Part shown: in pieces, positions 22,781 through 32,290 of the stretch
Layout: each line of letters begins with the position of its first letter
How positions within the stretch are numbered: the stretch's first letter is position 1
NCBI GenBank assembly: GCA_947652115.1
Contig: OX393572.1
Coordinates: 16,711,869-16,775,868, forward strand
DNA from: Blastomussa wellsi
Lineage: Eukaryota; Cnidaria; Anthozoa; Scleractinia; Plerogyridae
Reading direction: 5' to 3'
DNA: 64,000 nucleotides
The notes under the pieces: model-generated
Seen by the model: the letters and a program-made list of their open reading frames with translations, nothing else
What the model was told of the DNA's origin: nothing
Databases searched by the model: none
Translations under genes and position numbers: made by a program

Positions 22781-24499
22781 ATGATGATGTTGGTAACTTT
22801 CTTTGGAATTCCATATAGTGCCATAGTATTTTCCGTAAGCTGCTACTATGGACATCAAATGCCTTTTCGAAATCTACAAAGTTAATGTCGATATTTCTTC
22901 GCCCCTCATTACACTACTCTAAATTGAATATGTGTTCCGTTGCTAAATCCTGCTTCTAAATCCTGCTTACTTACCCAAAGGGCAGTGTTTACTACGAACT
23001 CTATTCTCAAAATAATCATTTTGCAGAACACTTTGCTTGGTATTGAGAGAATTTGTGGTAAAATCTTATTTCAGTTGAAAGCGTTAATGCATTTGTCTGA
23101 TTTGTGGATCAAACACACTTGAGATCAAACCTTGTTACAGTTGAGGGCGTTGTTACATTTGTGGCTTGAGACCCAGTTTACCATCAAAGCGTAAACAGAT
23201 GAAAACAACCCACGTATTTTCTAGGATGGTTACTGATAAAATATCTTTTATTTTTGTCATAATTAACGATTGCGTTAAAGCATCAGCAAGTTAAAATAAA
23301 TTGTCATTGGGTCTTTGGAGCAGAAACTAGAGCATTCCATTACAAATAAGATGTCTCTTTGATTCTAAATAGATTGTAATTAATACTTAGACAGTTCTTG
23401 ACAAATCTGAAGTAATAACTTTAATCATTGAACAAAGGAAGACGAAGAAAGGTGGATTTCCCTGGAAAGCGACAAATTTTAGAAACGCCATTTTGATTAC
23501 GATGGATATGCTTGACTTCGTTGATATCCAAACTTTTATTCATCAGAGGCGGCAAATATTTCCGCACAGCAACCTACATTTATTATGCATGCAGTTCTTT
23601 GTTTATTGAAAACAATAGCCGGAACAATAGAGAGCCAAAATAGTAGTAAACTTAGAAAATTTAACGGAATTTGTGTAGAATCGCGTGAAAAATAGGTTAA
23701 ATAAATTTAGACCTAGAAAAAATTTCGCGTCTAAAAATTTAGGGCGATTTCACTGTGTTTTAAAATTAAATACGTAGAAATACACGTAGAAAAGGTTTAA
23801 AATAGTGATTTAGGCCTTGGGGTTAGCTGTAAAATGTAGTTTGGGTCATCAAGTATTTTAATTCAGTAAGACAAAATACACAATAAGCTACAATAAATGG
23901 CTTGCTTACCTTTGTGGCTGTTTCGCGTCATGATTTGACTTTATTACCAAGGATTAAGCGACCAGAGGGAAGGCTGAAATTCAGGTTACCCGCGCAATAC
24001 AACGAAAGCAAACGATCAATCGATTCATCAATCAATCGGTCAACACACACAGTGGAACGAAGATTATGGGTCCCAACGGACATCACATAGGTCGGCGACA
24101 TGTACATACTTTTCTGATTATATTTCAAAAATGATATTCTGCATAGTGTTTACGCCACAATAACTCCTTTCGAAGACATCTCGGATGTTCCTGTACGATG
24201 CGTGTTCCAGGTAATGTGCGAGTAAAAATGAGGCTATCTTTGTCCTTTCCTCTACCATAATAAGGATGTTGACCTTGGTTTCTCGGCAAATTCGAAGACG
24301 ACTTAACGGAAGGGAAAGAAATGCAAATACGCTTCCTCTTCATTCTCCATGGGAACCAATAAAGAAGAAATTCTCTGCGTGTTTTCCTACAGTGAGAAAC
24401 AAACGGGTAAATAAACAAATTGTTATGTTAATTTTTCTTTGTCTGCATGAGCTACAAACAAATAAAAATAATTTATCAACCAAGAATTTTTTAACTGAA
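22781..24499. other. Intergenic, nothing recognised
   Basis: No supported genes or structures. A 97-codon minus-strand frame (24418-24125) overlaps an 84-codon plus-strand one, and neither shows a domain. The stretch around 23640-23830 is rich in AAATTT-type words and may be an old repeat. Confidence 0.55.
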
Positions 24500-24530
24500 C
24501 GTCGTAGCGTAGTGGTATAGACAATAATAG

Positions 24531-24575
<45 letters not shown>

Positions 24576-24740
24576 GTATAACAATATAATTTGGTTTTAT
24601 CAACTGGGTTGATAATGCCAATTGGCCACCGTAAAGAGATTCAAGAGCTGACGTTTCGAGCGTTAGCCCTTCGTCGTCGAATCCGACAGAGGTATGCGTA
24701 GGCTTAGGGTTCGAAACCTGGTTGCTGTGCACGGAAAAAA
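24500..24740 (+). repeat. tRNA-like sequence split by a Penelope tail
   Basis: Before the insertion the sequence holds an A-box-like TAGCGTAGTGG (24505-24515). After it lies a B-box-like GGTTCGAAACC (24708-24718). They are separated by a Penelope 3' tail (24529-24683). Without the tail, the two boxes would be spaced about as in a tRNA or tRNA-derived SINE. The T-arm pairing is poor, so a functional tRNA is not claimed. Confidence 0.4.
24529..24683 (-). mobile_element. Penelope-like 3' tail, truncated copy
   Basis: It matches the tail at 3590 to about 3748 almost base for base (AGAGGGGGTAAGTTTCTAAA ... ACGTTTCGAGCGTTAGCCC). It stops just past the hammerhead-like core, without any coding part. 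On the minus strand the core reads ACGACGA, then the same 4-bp stem II and GAAA, so the ribozyme core is damaged. Confidence 0.75.
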
Positions 24741-25156
24741 TTATAAGAAAAGAACAAGGGACTGAGTACATAAAAGTAGTGGAGAAAGAGAAAAGGGAGG
24801 GAAAAACGTACGAGATGTACAGTAACTAGTAATTATTATATGGCCGTGTCTCAAGTGGACTGGAAACTAGCGAATTCGCGATTTTATTGGCTAAAATCGA
24901 TATTGACCGCGGTCTAGATTTCGCCCTCTGAATCAGTTGCATTTTGGGGTCAGAAAGTTGCAAACAAAACAGAAACACATTGTCCTCTTTTTCTCTAAAA
25001 ATACTAAATGGAAAATTAAAAAAGCTTGACAAGAATAAAAAGTAAAGATACGACCAAACTTTGCAAATTTAAGTTCAGCTCATCGCCGTTCGCAAACAAA
25101 ACGTTAGCGAGAACGAAGCAGTGTCGTTAAGCAAATTTAGGTTTCCGTTTGGCCAT
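24684..25156. other. Intergenic, nothing recognised
   Basis: Apart from the right half of the tRNA-like sequence, no genes or repeats are supported. Confidence 0.5.
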
Positions 25157-25296
25157 ATAATAAACGTCTTATTAACCGAGCCTAGTCGGTCTCTATGGGA
25201 ATATCTCATTGCGCTCGGTCTGTGCTCACGACCTCGGTCAAGGTTCAAGGTTCTCCCATACAGACCTCCCGATCGGTTAATAACAGCTAATTATTA
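25157..25296. mobile_element. Foldback element with TTATTAACCGA arms
   Basis: The left arm (CTTATTAACCGAGCCTAGTC, then GGTCTCTATGGGA) pairs with the right arm (TCTCCCATACAGACCTCCCG, then ATCGGTTAATAAC). It is a compact palindrome of about 140 bases with no coding content, and is MITE-like. Confidence 0.6.
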
Positions 25297-25457
25297 ATGC
25301 ATTATTCAGTGCCTTAGGGAGCTGGCCATTGTATTAAAAGACAATAGGGCGTATGTATAATTAATACATCTGCATGCATAATAAATGTAGGAGCTGAGAG
25401 GAAATTTTTCCTCAGAGGCTATGAAAGTCAAATCGAGGATAGACTAGCTTCTTTCTA

Positions 25458-25790
25458 ATGTCTAAGGAACTGAAAAAATATGTTTCACAAAAGGTAGACA
25501 TTCAGACATCAATAGCTCCAGAACATAAACTAATCTATCTGTCGCTTAATTGTCCACAAGAAACTCCCAGAGGCCGTACACTGAAGGTATCGGTGAATTA
25601 TATCCACAAAAAAAGAAAGGTATCCAAGATAAAGAAATTTTCTGGGAACTTTTACAAATGGAAATTAGGTCCAACACTATCTCGTATACTAAAGGAAAGT
25701 GTAGCCAAATCAGACAAGCTAGATGAAGAAATTTGCATAGTGACGATCTACAAAACATTGATCAGGAATTCAAACAGTACGATGATCTAA
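25458..25790 (+). pseudogene. LINE (non-LTR retrotransposon) ORF2 fragment
   Basis: The frame starts within a segment that resembles the end of an apurinic-type endonuclease domain: a preceding FFL motif, then EHKLIYLSL, where the catalytic Ser-Asp-His motif of this family reads Pro-Glu-His. A TPRG motif and a decayed linker toward the reverse transcriptase follow. A stop (TAG, 25440-25442) precedes it in frame, and similarity switches frame near 25640-25790. Only this middle piece remains, so it is a dead fragment. The clade is not determined. Confidence 0.6.
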
Positions 25791-25946
25791 GAGCTTCAAA
25801 CAAACAAAAAGGGAAATCTGCGATGTTTTATTTTGAAACGTCGCTGGTAATAAAACTGGAAGTTTACGAACATTAGTGTTCATGCAAGCGCGTACAATGG
25901 CGTTGGTGCACTTGACAAGCACCTTTTCTCTATTTTAAAAGACGAA

Positions 25947-26600
25947 TTAAATAAACTTAAAGTCAATGTTCAAGCCCCTAGGGGCTAGTGTACCCAGATG
26001 GAAGATGAATCGTCTTTCCTGGGGCTGTCGTGTTGCCGTTCCTCCTTTCACTTGCCTTACCACAGAAACTCGCATGTCCTGGACCTGGTTGTGTTCAGGT
26101 AAAGTGTTCGGCAAAGGAGAACCCACCCCCTGGTAGCGGGGATTTTGTTTGAAACCCTCCACTGAACGCAGGTGTTCACAGAAACGATCCGCAATCCTTC
26201 GACCAGTCTCGCCAATGTACAACTTGTAACAGCGCTGGCACATGATGACATAGACTACGCCAGCCGAAGTACAGTTCAACCTTCCCTTTTAAAACCGAAC
26301 ATCTCCGTTGACGTTGTTGGTCGTTTCCGTCCTTCCCGTGAAGTCACATGGGCGGCACCGGGGTCTGCGGCAAGGAAATGTTCCCGCTGGTGTGTCTTGG
26401 GTATGATCAGCGCGAGACGACAAAGTGCTATGAACCAGGATGTCTCGGAGACTCGTATCCCGACGATAAACGCACAAAAGCTTGGTGTTGAAAATTTCCT
26501 TTGTAGTTAGGTAATCGGTCAGAATACGGAAGTTCTTGACAAGAATTTTCTTGACTTCCTGGTTCTTTGATGTAAGATGACTTTGGTCTGAAATAATTTT
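25947..26600 (-). pseudogene. Penelope-like element 2, C-terminal fragment with GIY-YIG domain
   Basis: On the minus strand, about 26600-26480 shows a KNFRIL segment. 26477-26287 carries SLRDILVH and the Cys-rich stretch CRRPRCRPC. 26279-25947 carries the GIY-YIG nuclease start (VVYVIMCQRCYKLYIGETGR) and ends in a natural stop. A TAA near 26289 separates the last two in the same frame, so one nonsense change breaks the copy. The sequence differs clearly from Penelope-like element 1, so it is another family. The reverse transcriptase core is absent. Confidence 0.8.
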
Positions 26601-26620
26601 AATAGCATCTCATGTGTAGA

Positions 26621-26852
26621 GCGCGCTCGCATAGCTGAAGGGGTTATTTGTCATGGGCGCGGTCACATAGCTGAAGGGGTTATTTGTCATGAGCGCGGTC
26701 GCATAGCTGAAGGGGTTATTTGTCATGGGCGCGGTCACATAGCTGAAGGGGTTATTTGTCATGAGCGCGGTCGCATAGCTGAAGGGGTTATTTGTCATGG
26801 GCGCGGTCGCATAGCTGAAGGGGTTATTTGTCATGAGCGCGGTCGCATAGCT
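26621..26852. repeat. 36-bp minisatellite with 72-bp dimeric order, 6.4 copies
   Basis: The unit is 36 bases (GCGCGGTCGCATAGCTGAAG then GGGTTATTTGTCATGG). Copies alternate GG and GA at the unit end, and CAC or CGC in the third triplet, giving a 72-bp higher-order unit. Copies 2 and 4 are identical, as are 3 and 5. Because 36 is divisible by 3, the minus strand is open for 74 codons with a 12-residue repeat (MTNNPFSYATAP-like). No start context or flanking gene suggests that it is translated. Confidence 0.95.
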
Positions 26853-27387
26853 CGCACTGGGCGACCGACTTGAAAATAATGAGCCTTTCTATGGGTACGC
26901 GCGTACGTCGATTTCGTCGCGCTTTTTTCATCAAATCGTCGCCTTTTCAACGAAATCGTCGCTTTTATGTCAAGAATTGTTTTGCGCACACGGACCTTTA
27001 AGATCATTTCAGCTTTGATTGTGGATCAAATGATTTATAATTTTCATATTCAAATCTTTTAGGTCTGACTGGCCAATATTTTTTCTGAATGCAATAATTT
27101 GAAAATCGTCGCTTCAATCTCCAAGATCGTCGTTTCATCAATAGCGATCGTCGTCGCGTCTTCGACATCGAGAGTCTCCATAATGGCTCGATTTGCTTCA
27201 TTACTGGATCGGGAAATTGAAAAAAATGAAAGGTAAATGAAAGTAGCGAGGCAGTTTTCCAAGAGTTCCTCATGAAAATGAAAATTACAGAATCCGAAGA
27301 AAGACGGAGTTAGCACTGTACTGAGGTATGACATCCTTTTGAGTAGTTCTTAACATTTCCTTTTGAGAAATCTGTGTATAATAAAAC
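26853..27387. other. Intergenic with scattered ATCGTCG motifs
   Basis: The word ATCGTCG recurs irregularly at 26930-26965 and 27108-27155, suggesting a decayed repeat. Minus-strand frames of about 90 codons cross it, but no domain is recognised and the two frames overlap. Confidence 0.5.
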
Positions 27388-27527
27388 AATTATTGAATTC
27401 GGTTTTTAGTGATATCCAGAATTATCAAGGGCGAGGTAAGTGTTATCAGCCTCAGGCCTCGGCTTCGGCTGATAACACTTACCTCGCCCTTGATAATTCT
27501 GGATATCACTAAAAACCTCATCCAATA
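27388..27527. mobile_element. Perfect-arm palindrome/foldback (about 48-bp arms)
   Basis: 27401-27448 (GGTTTTTAGTGATATCCAGA ... AAGTGTTATCAG) is the exact reverse complement of about 27470-27517 around a loop of about 20 bases (TCAGGCCTCGGCTTCGG). Weaker pairing extends to ATTATTG/CAATAAT. Such perfect arms imply recent origin or gene-conversion upkeep. It is probably a MITE. Confidence 0.75.
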
Positions 27528-27607
27528 ATTATTTATTATTGTTATTATAATTATTATTATTATTATTATTATAATTATTATTATTATTATTATTATTATT
27601 GTTATTA
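27527..27607. repeat. ATT/TTA microsatellite 1
   Basis: About 80 bases of ATT units with a few interruptions, adjoining the palindromes on both sides. Confidence 0.95.
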
Positions 27608-27698
27608 GTATTATTACTTTATATAATAAATATTGTAATAAGTTCCACATGGATGCATGTAAGATTCGAGTTTTATTTCTCAATAAAGGTTGATTTTA

Positions 27699-27737
<39 letters not shown>

Positions 27738-27838
27738 AAACAAAATCAACCTTTATTGAGAAATAAAACTCGAATCTTACATGCATCCATGTGGAACTTA
27801 TTACAATATTTATTATATAAAGTAATAATACTAATAAC
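27601..27838. repeat. Inverted repeat of about 98-bp identical arms around an ATT tract
   Basis: 27601-27697 and 27741-27838 are reverse complements with no mismatch that I can see (GTTATTAGTATTATTACTTT ... TTTATTTCTCAATAAAGG). An ATT microsatellite (27695-27737) forms the spacer. The arm ends in CAATAAAGGTTGATTTT followed by ATT units, which resembles the 3' end and simple-repeat tail of a non-LTR retrotransposon. The pair then lies tail to tail. Confidence 0.85.
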
Positions 27839-28015
27839 AAAAATAACTTACTTACATAATAGAAGTAAAAATTAGATAATTGATAATAGAAGTTCAAAAT
27901 TCTATAAAATTACAAATCCCATGATACCGAGATATTAAAATCAACAATCGAATTATACTAATGACGGCTAAACCAGTGTCCATAAAACGCCCTAAGTATA
28001 AAAGCACATAAGCCG

Positions 28016-28043
28016 TTATTATTATTATTATTATTATTATTAT
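28016..28043. repeat. ATT microsatellite 3
   Basis: A short pure run of ATT units, the third in 500 bases. On the minus strand it would code for a poly-Asn stretch inside a chance open frame (28266-27958). Confidence 0.9.
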
Positions 28044-31000
28044 ACGATTCTCTCCAGTTTTGGGGTGTTCTACTGGGTATGATTTTAATAGCAAGGGAAA
28101 GCTTTTTAACAAAGGGGCCTCGTTTAAGGTGATACTGCGTAACTTTTAAAAAGATTTTTCTTACAGTAGCTAGTAATTTAAAGCATTTTTTGCACTTTTT
28201 TGTAAATTTACTTTTACTAGCACCGCCAAAAGACGCGCACTTCCAGAAGAGAGCACGTGTCCACATGGGCAGGAAATGATGAATATACGTTATATTACAA
28301 GCTTAAAGGGTCTTCGTTCCTTCATCTAATTTATATCAATGTCAAAAGGAACCAGGCTGGCGGTGTTGGCTTCTTATTTACCTTTAAATAACATCTACCT
28401 GGAAATTATTGCTGCTCCTTCTAACGAGTATATATAGTACTGCTGTAGCGTGCTCATGCACGGATAAAGTGCCTGACGATATTTTGTGATTAAAGACAGC
28501 GAAGAGATTAAAAGTGAGAGTTAATCGATTATCAGAAACTGAAAATGATCACATAGCAGGTGTTTTGAGACCGAACTACTTGTAACTTTTCCGCTTTGTT
28601 CTGATTCTTGCCTTTCACTATAGTAGTGGCTTATTAACAAGCGAATAAGCACTAGCCGCGGGAAATTCTTTACAAGGCAAAATGCGGCAAGCAGTACGGA
28701 TTATTTTACCGACGGATATCTCGCTTTTTTTGCCGTGTTCTTTGAACATAATGTTAAAGAAAAGTAGGACAACCCGCTGTCTTGTATCAAAGACAGCGGG
28801 TTGGGAAATTTTCTATAAGTAATGCTGAAAACGTAAAAAACGTCATGTCTTGTGTGCTGTTAATACCAGTTGCTTTCGATCGTTCTAAAATTGATTCACC
28901 AACTAAGTAATGCTATGTGTAGAGAAAAAGTACGATTCTGAGCTCTTCGCTTAAAATTTATGTTATCAACAGTATTTTTTAAGCACATTATAAGGTTTCC
29001 TCAAAAAATGCAACTGGAATTCCTGGACTAAACAACAATCGATCAGCAGATTTCCATGACTCAGGAATGCTTCGTTAATGTTCAAGCAAAATTAGAAACA
29101 TAAAAGCCAAGTTTAGACAATTGATGGAGAAAACGACAAAATCAAGTTTGCTTTGTTATAAAAGTAACCTGTGTCCATCATTTAAAGATTCGTAAAAAAA
29201 CTGTGAATTTACAGGCAAAATACGACAGTAGCATTTGTATTTTCTTTATTTGGCCGAGAACAATAACAACAAAGGCTGTTAAGACCGCTGTTTGACATGT
29301 TTGACCGCTTCATAAATTTTGATGTGAATACTTTGTCTCAAAATAACCCGCGGTATTTAGCATTTCTTTCAGCTGAAGGGCGTGGACAGATTTTCCTACG
29401 AACAATAGTGATCTAATGTAATGACTGGTGGCTCGAGCTATTCACAAATACTCTTTTAACAACACGCCACGCCTTCTAAGCTTGGCCACTCAGAACGAGT
29501 AGTTACTGTTCCGAAAATTAACAACTTCACATCTATTTCCTCTTCACTTAACTCCTGTTAAGTATTTCAAAGTGGCCGCTTGATTAAAAGATGAATAAGA
29601 TAGACGCATGAAATTCTGCTCAAATGTCAAATATCATTTTACCCGACAGCAGTTTCATTAATGACAGTGTATTGCTTTGTTAATGCATAATCTTCCCGCT
29701 CGACCAAACCAGTATTTAAGATTACAAACAGCCTTTTATTAATATTCTTTTATTTAATTCCGCTATATTTGACGGAATTATTTTCATATTGCTTTGTTTG
29801 GGACAATTACTTGAACACATTTTTCAATTTGCGGTAACAAAAATAGTTTTCAGAACAAGAGAGTAGACGGGTGAATTGAAAGTTGTTAGATTTTTTCAGG
29901 CTCCTTTTCAATGCCATATACTGAGAAACGTCTTCTCAACTCGAAAACAGGATATGGGAAAATTAACGCCGGCTTATTTCATTGGGATATTTCTAAGTAA
30001 TTCGTTTGTACCGGTACTGATGTCACCAGCGACAATGATTCACAAGTGATGAAATTATTGACCAGGACTTCAAAGGTATTTGCCGCCCTTGTAATTTTTT
30101 ATTTTCGCCAAGTTATTCAATAATTCTTGTGTATGTCATTTTGGAAAGTCTTTGAGACATTCGGACATCTTAAAGGTTTTCACACTGTCAACAATCTATC
30201 AGTTTCATTTGAAGCGAGTCTTTCCCATATCAAGTCTTCCCTCCTTCTGAGGTAGGATTCATTTTCTGCACATGACCAAATTTCTTTATCTTTGACCTAA
30301 ACACCCTAAATTACGTTTCAAAAAATTACTCGAAAGTATGCTTACCACAGAGTAAAATTAGGTCATATTCTTAGTCCAAGGCTTCTCATCGCTTTTGTTT
30401 GTATACAATAAGATAACTTTCTATGAGTTCGCTTGATGCCTTTGAATTCAGTCCGTCGTTTAAAAATGCACCAGTACTATAAGAATAGCGAATGAGTACA
30501 TAGGAATCAGTCAACACTAGAATCTGAAAATTGACTTTTTCCACATCATCTGCCTACTTAGCGTGATTCGAGAAAACATAAAATACTGCTGCAGCCAAAA
30601 ATAGATTAAAACAGCTCTCACGCTCTGATAGTGGAAGTCAATGAACACTGTTTGGAGTCCTGCTTGTAATACTGTACTTTTACAGCTCAATGTTTGCCTT
30701 CAGTTTATCAGAATTTATTAAGTCAATATTGATCTCAGACACAACCTTTACGCCGTGTAATTTTGTGTAGACTTCTGAAGAAAATATTTGCACTACCTGG
30801 GAACCCCGACAAACAAAAATTTAAACACTGTAATAGAAAATACTTCTTGTCCATAAGAAGTTTCGAGAAGTTGTTGTTGATAAACATGATTAGGTGAGTC
30901 AATTCTAAATTAACTTGACGTAATGCAGACGCTGTGCTCAGTAAAGCAATGAAGCGAGATTTGTAGAACAATGTGTATTGTGACCGACGAGCCGATCAGA

Positions 31001-32103
31001 TACTCGACAAACTAGAAATTTGAACATTCGACGCCTCGCGGAAGTAGAATACTCCTAGTCAGAACTCGAAAGCAAAGACACCTAAAAAAGGTGGGCAGTG
31101 GTTTAGCCATGAAATCAAAGTTGGGAAAATGTCAAATGCTTTTAAATTTTCTGTGTCTGATTTCAACCAAAGCGTTAAAGCGATATCTGTTCCATATCTG
31201 TTTTATTTCGTGCTAGCTGTTTACATTGAATTGGTTATATGCATTAAAAAGCTTTACTCGATTACTTAAATGGGTTGAGAATTTAAATATACAAACGGGA
31301 TGATTTGACATTCGATAAAATTCCAAACTCTGACACTCAGTAATGAGTATGATAGACTATTCCAGAAACAAATAACATGCACAAGAACATTGCGATATTT
31401 TGCTTAAGTACTGTTGTTTTAAACAACAAAAAATTGGTTTCGCTTTCCTGCAATTAAAATCATTGATTTTCTAACCGCCTTTCCTGTTAAGATATGAACT
31501 GCATTTGTCATTAAGGGAAAATTTTGTTTGGACATGTCTGTTCCTGACATGTTTTTCTCGTAAGTCATTGGTTGAAAGTCGTGAGCCACAAATTACGATA
31601 ATCATTGCTAATTAAACTTTGCAAAAACGAGGAGGAAATTAGCTTCACGAGAGAAATGTTCCTAACAGAATAAATGGTCAGTTCAGCTTCCGCACTACAC
31701 ATCCCTGTTAAACACCTGCAATAAACGAAACTGCATATTCAGTTAGCTTTACTTGCTCGATCAAAAGATAGTTTAATACAGCTACAGTCGCCTGACTTAA
31801 CAAAAAATGCATCTTAGAAAATAAGTAATCCCAAATCGAAGACACTCGCGTGATTCGTGAAAATTACTTTTCATGTCGTGGAGCAAATGTAAACGCGGAA
31901 AATAGATGTTATGTGTTTACTGAAAGGAGCGGTTTAAATACAACAAAAGCGACATTGAGTTTCGAAATTGACTGTTGGCCTTTTGGATCCCTTTCGCGAT
32001 CAAATTTCGACTGATCGACTTGATAGTAGTTACCTATAGATAGAATGATCATTTTTTGGCCATGCTTGACTTAGATCTAAAAGGAAATCTCGCTTTGATG
32101 GTA
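28044..32103. other. Gene-free stretch upstream of Ty3/gypsy element 2
   Basis: No genes, RNA genes or recognised transposons. The only structure noted is the hairpin at 28771-28802. Confidence 0.6.
28771..28802. repeat. Perfect 13-bp stem hairpin
   Basis: AACCCGCTGTCTT and AAGACAGCGGGTT pair perfectly around a 6-base loop (GTATCA). It stands alone in AT-rich DNA, with no gene nearby. It is too short for a typical microRNA precursor. Confidence 0.7.
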
Positions 32104-32108
32104 TTTAA
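32104..32108. other. Target-site duplication, left (TTTAA)
   Basis: TTTAA directly precedes the 5' LTR and is repeated at 36571-36575 directly after the 3' LTR, the 5-bp duplication usual for Ty3/gypsy integrases. Confidence 0.93.
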
Positions 32109-32216
32109 TGTTGTGATAGCTTACATAGAGTACTATCTTGTGTATATCTTGTGTAGCTTACATGAAGTATAAAATGAGACTAGAGTGAAAACACGTGTTG
32201 TCCGAGTAATTCAACA
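32109..32216 (+). repeat. 5' LTR of element 2 (108 bp)
   Basis: Starts TGTTGTGATAGC and ends TAATTCAACA, the canonical TG...CA. It contains TATAAAA at 32168-32174, a likely core promoter element. It contains a repeated CTTACAT word. It is identical to the 3' copy. Confidence 0.95.
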
Positions 32217-32236
32217 TGGTGGCAGTCGGGAGTTCC
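32217..32236 (+). other. Primer binding site of element 2
   Basis: TGGTGGCAGTCGGGAGTTCC directly follows the LTR and begins with TGG, as expected for pairing with a tRNA 3' CCA end. The tRNA is not identified. Confidence 0.65.
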
Positions 32237-32290
32237 TAGTTGTCCATAAAAAAACGTTTAAACTGAACAGAATTCAGACAAAACGACAAA

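Noticed and set aside
24125..24418. 97-codon minus-strand frame, possible exon
   Set aside because: No family resemblance and no convincing splice sites with partner exons.
26610..26834. Repeat protein of six 12-residue units
   Set aside because: Explained by a minisatellite whose unit length is divisible by 3; no start context or gene structure.
27004..27334. Overlapping minus-strand frames of about 90 codons rich in Glu/Thr or Arg
   Set aside because: They reflect recurring ATCGTCG words; two frames are equally open, so neither is supported.
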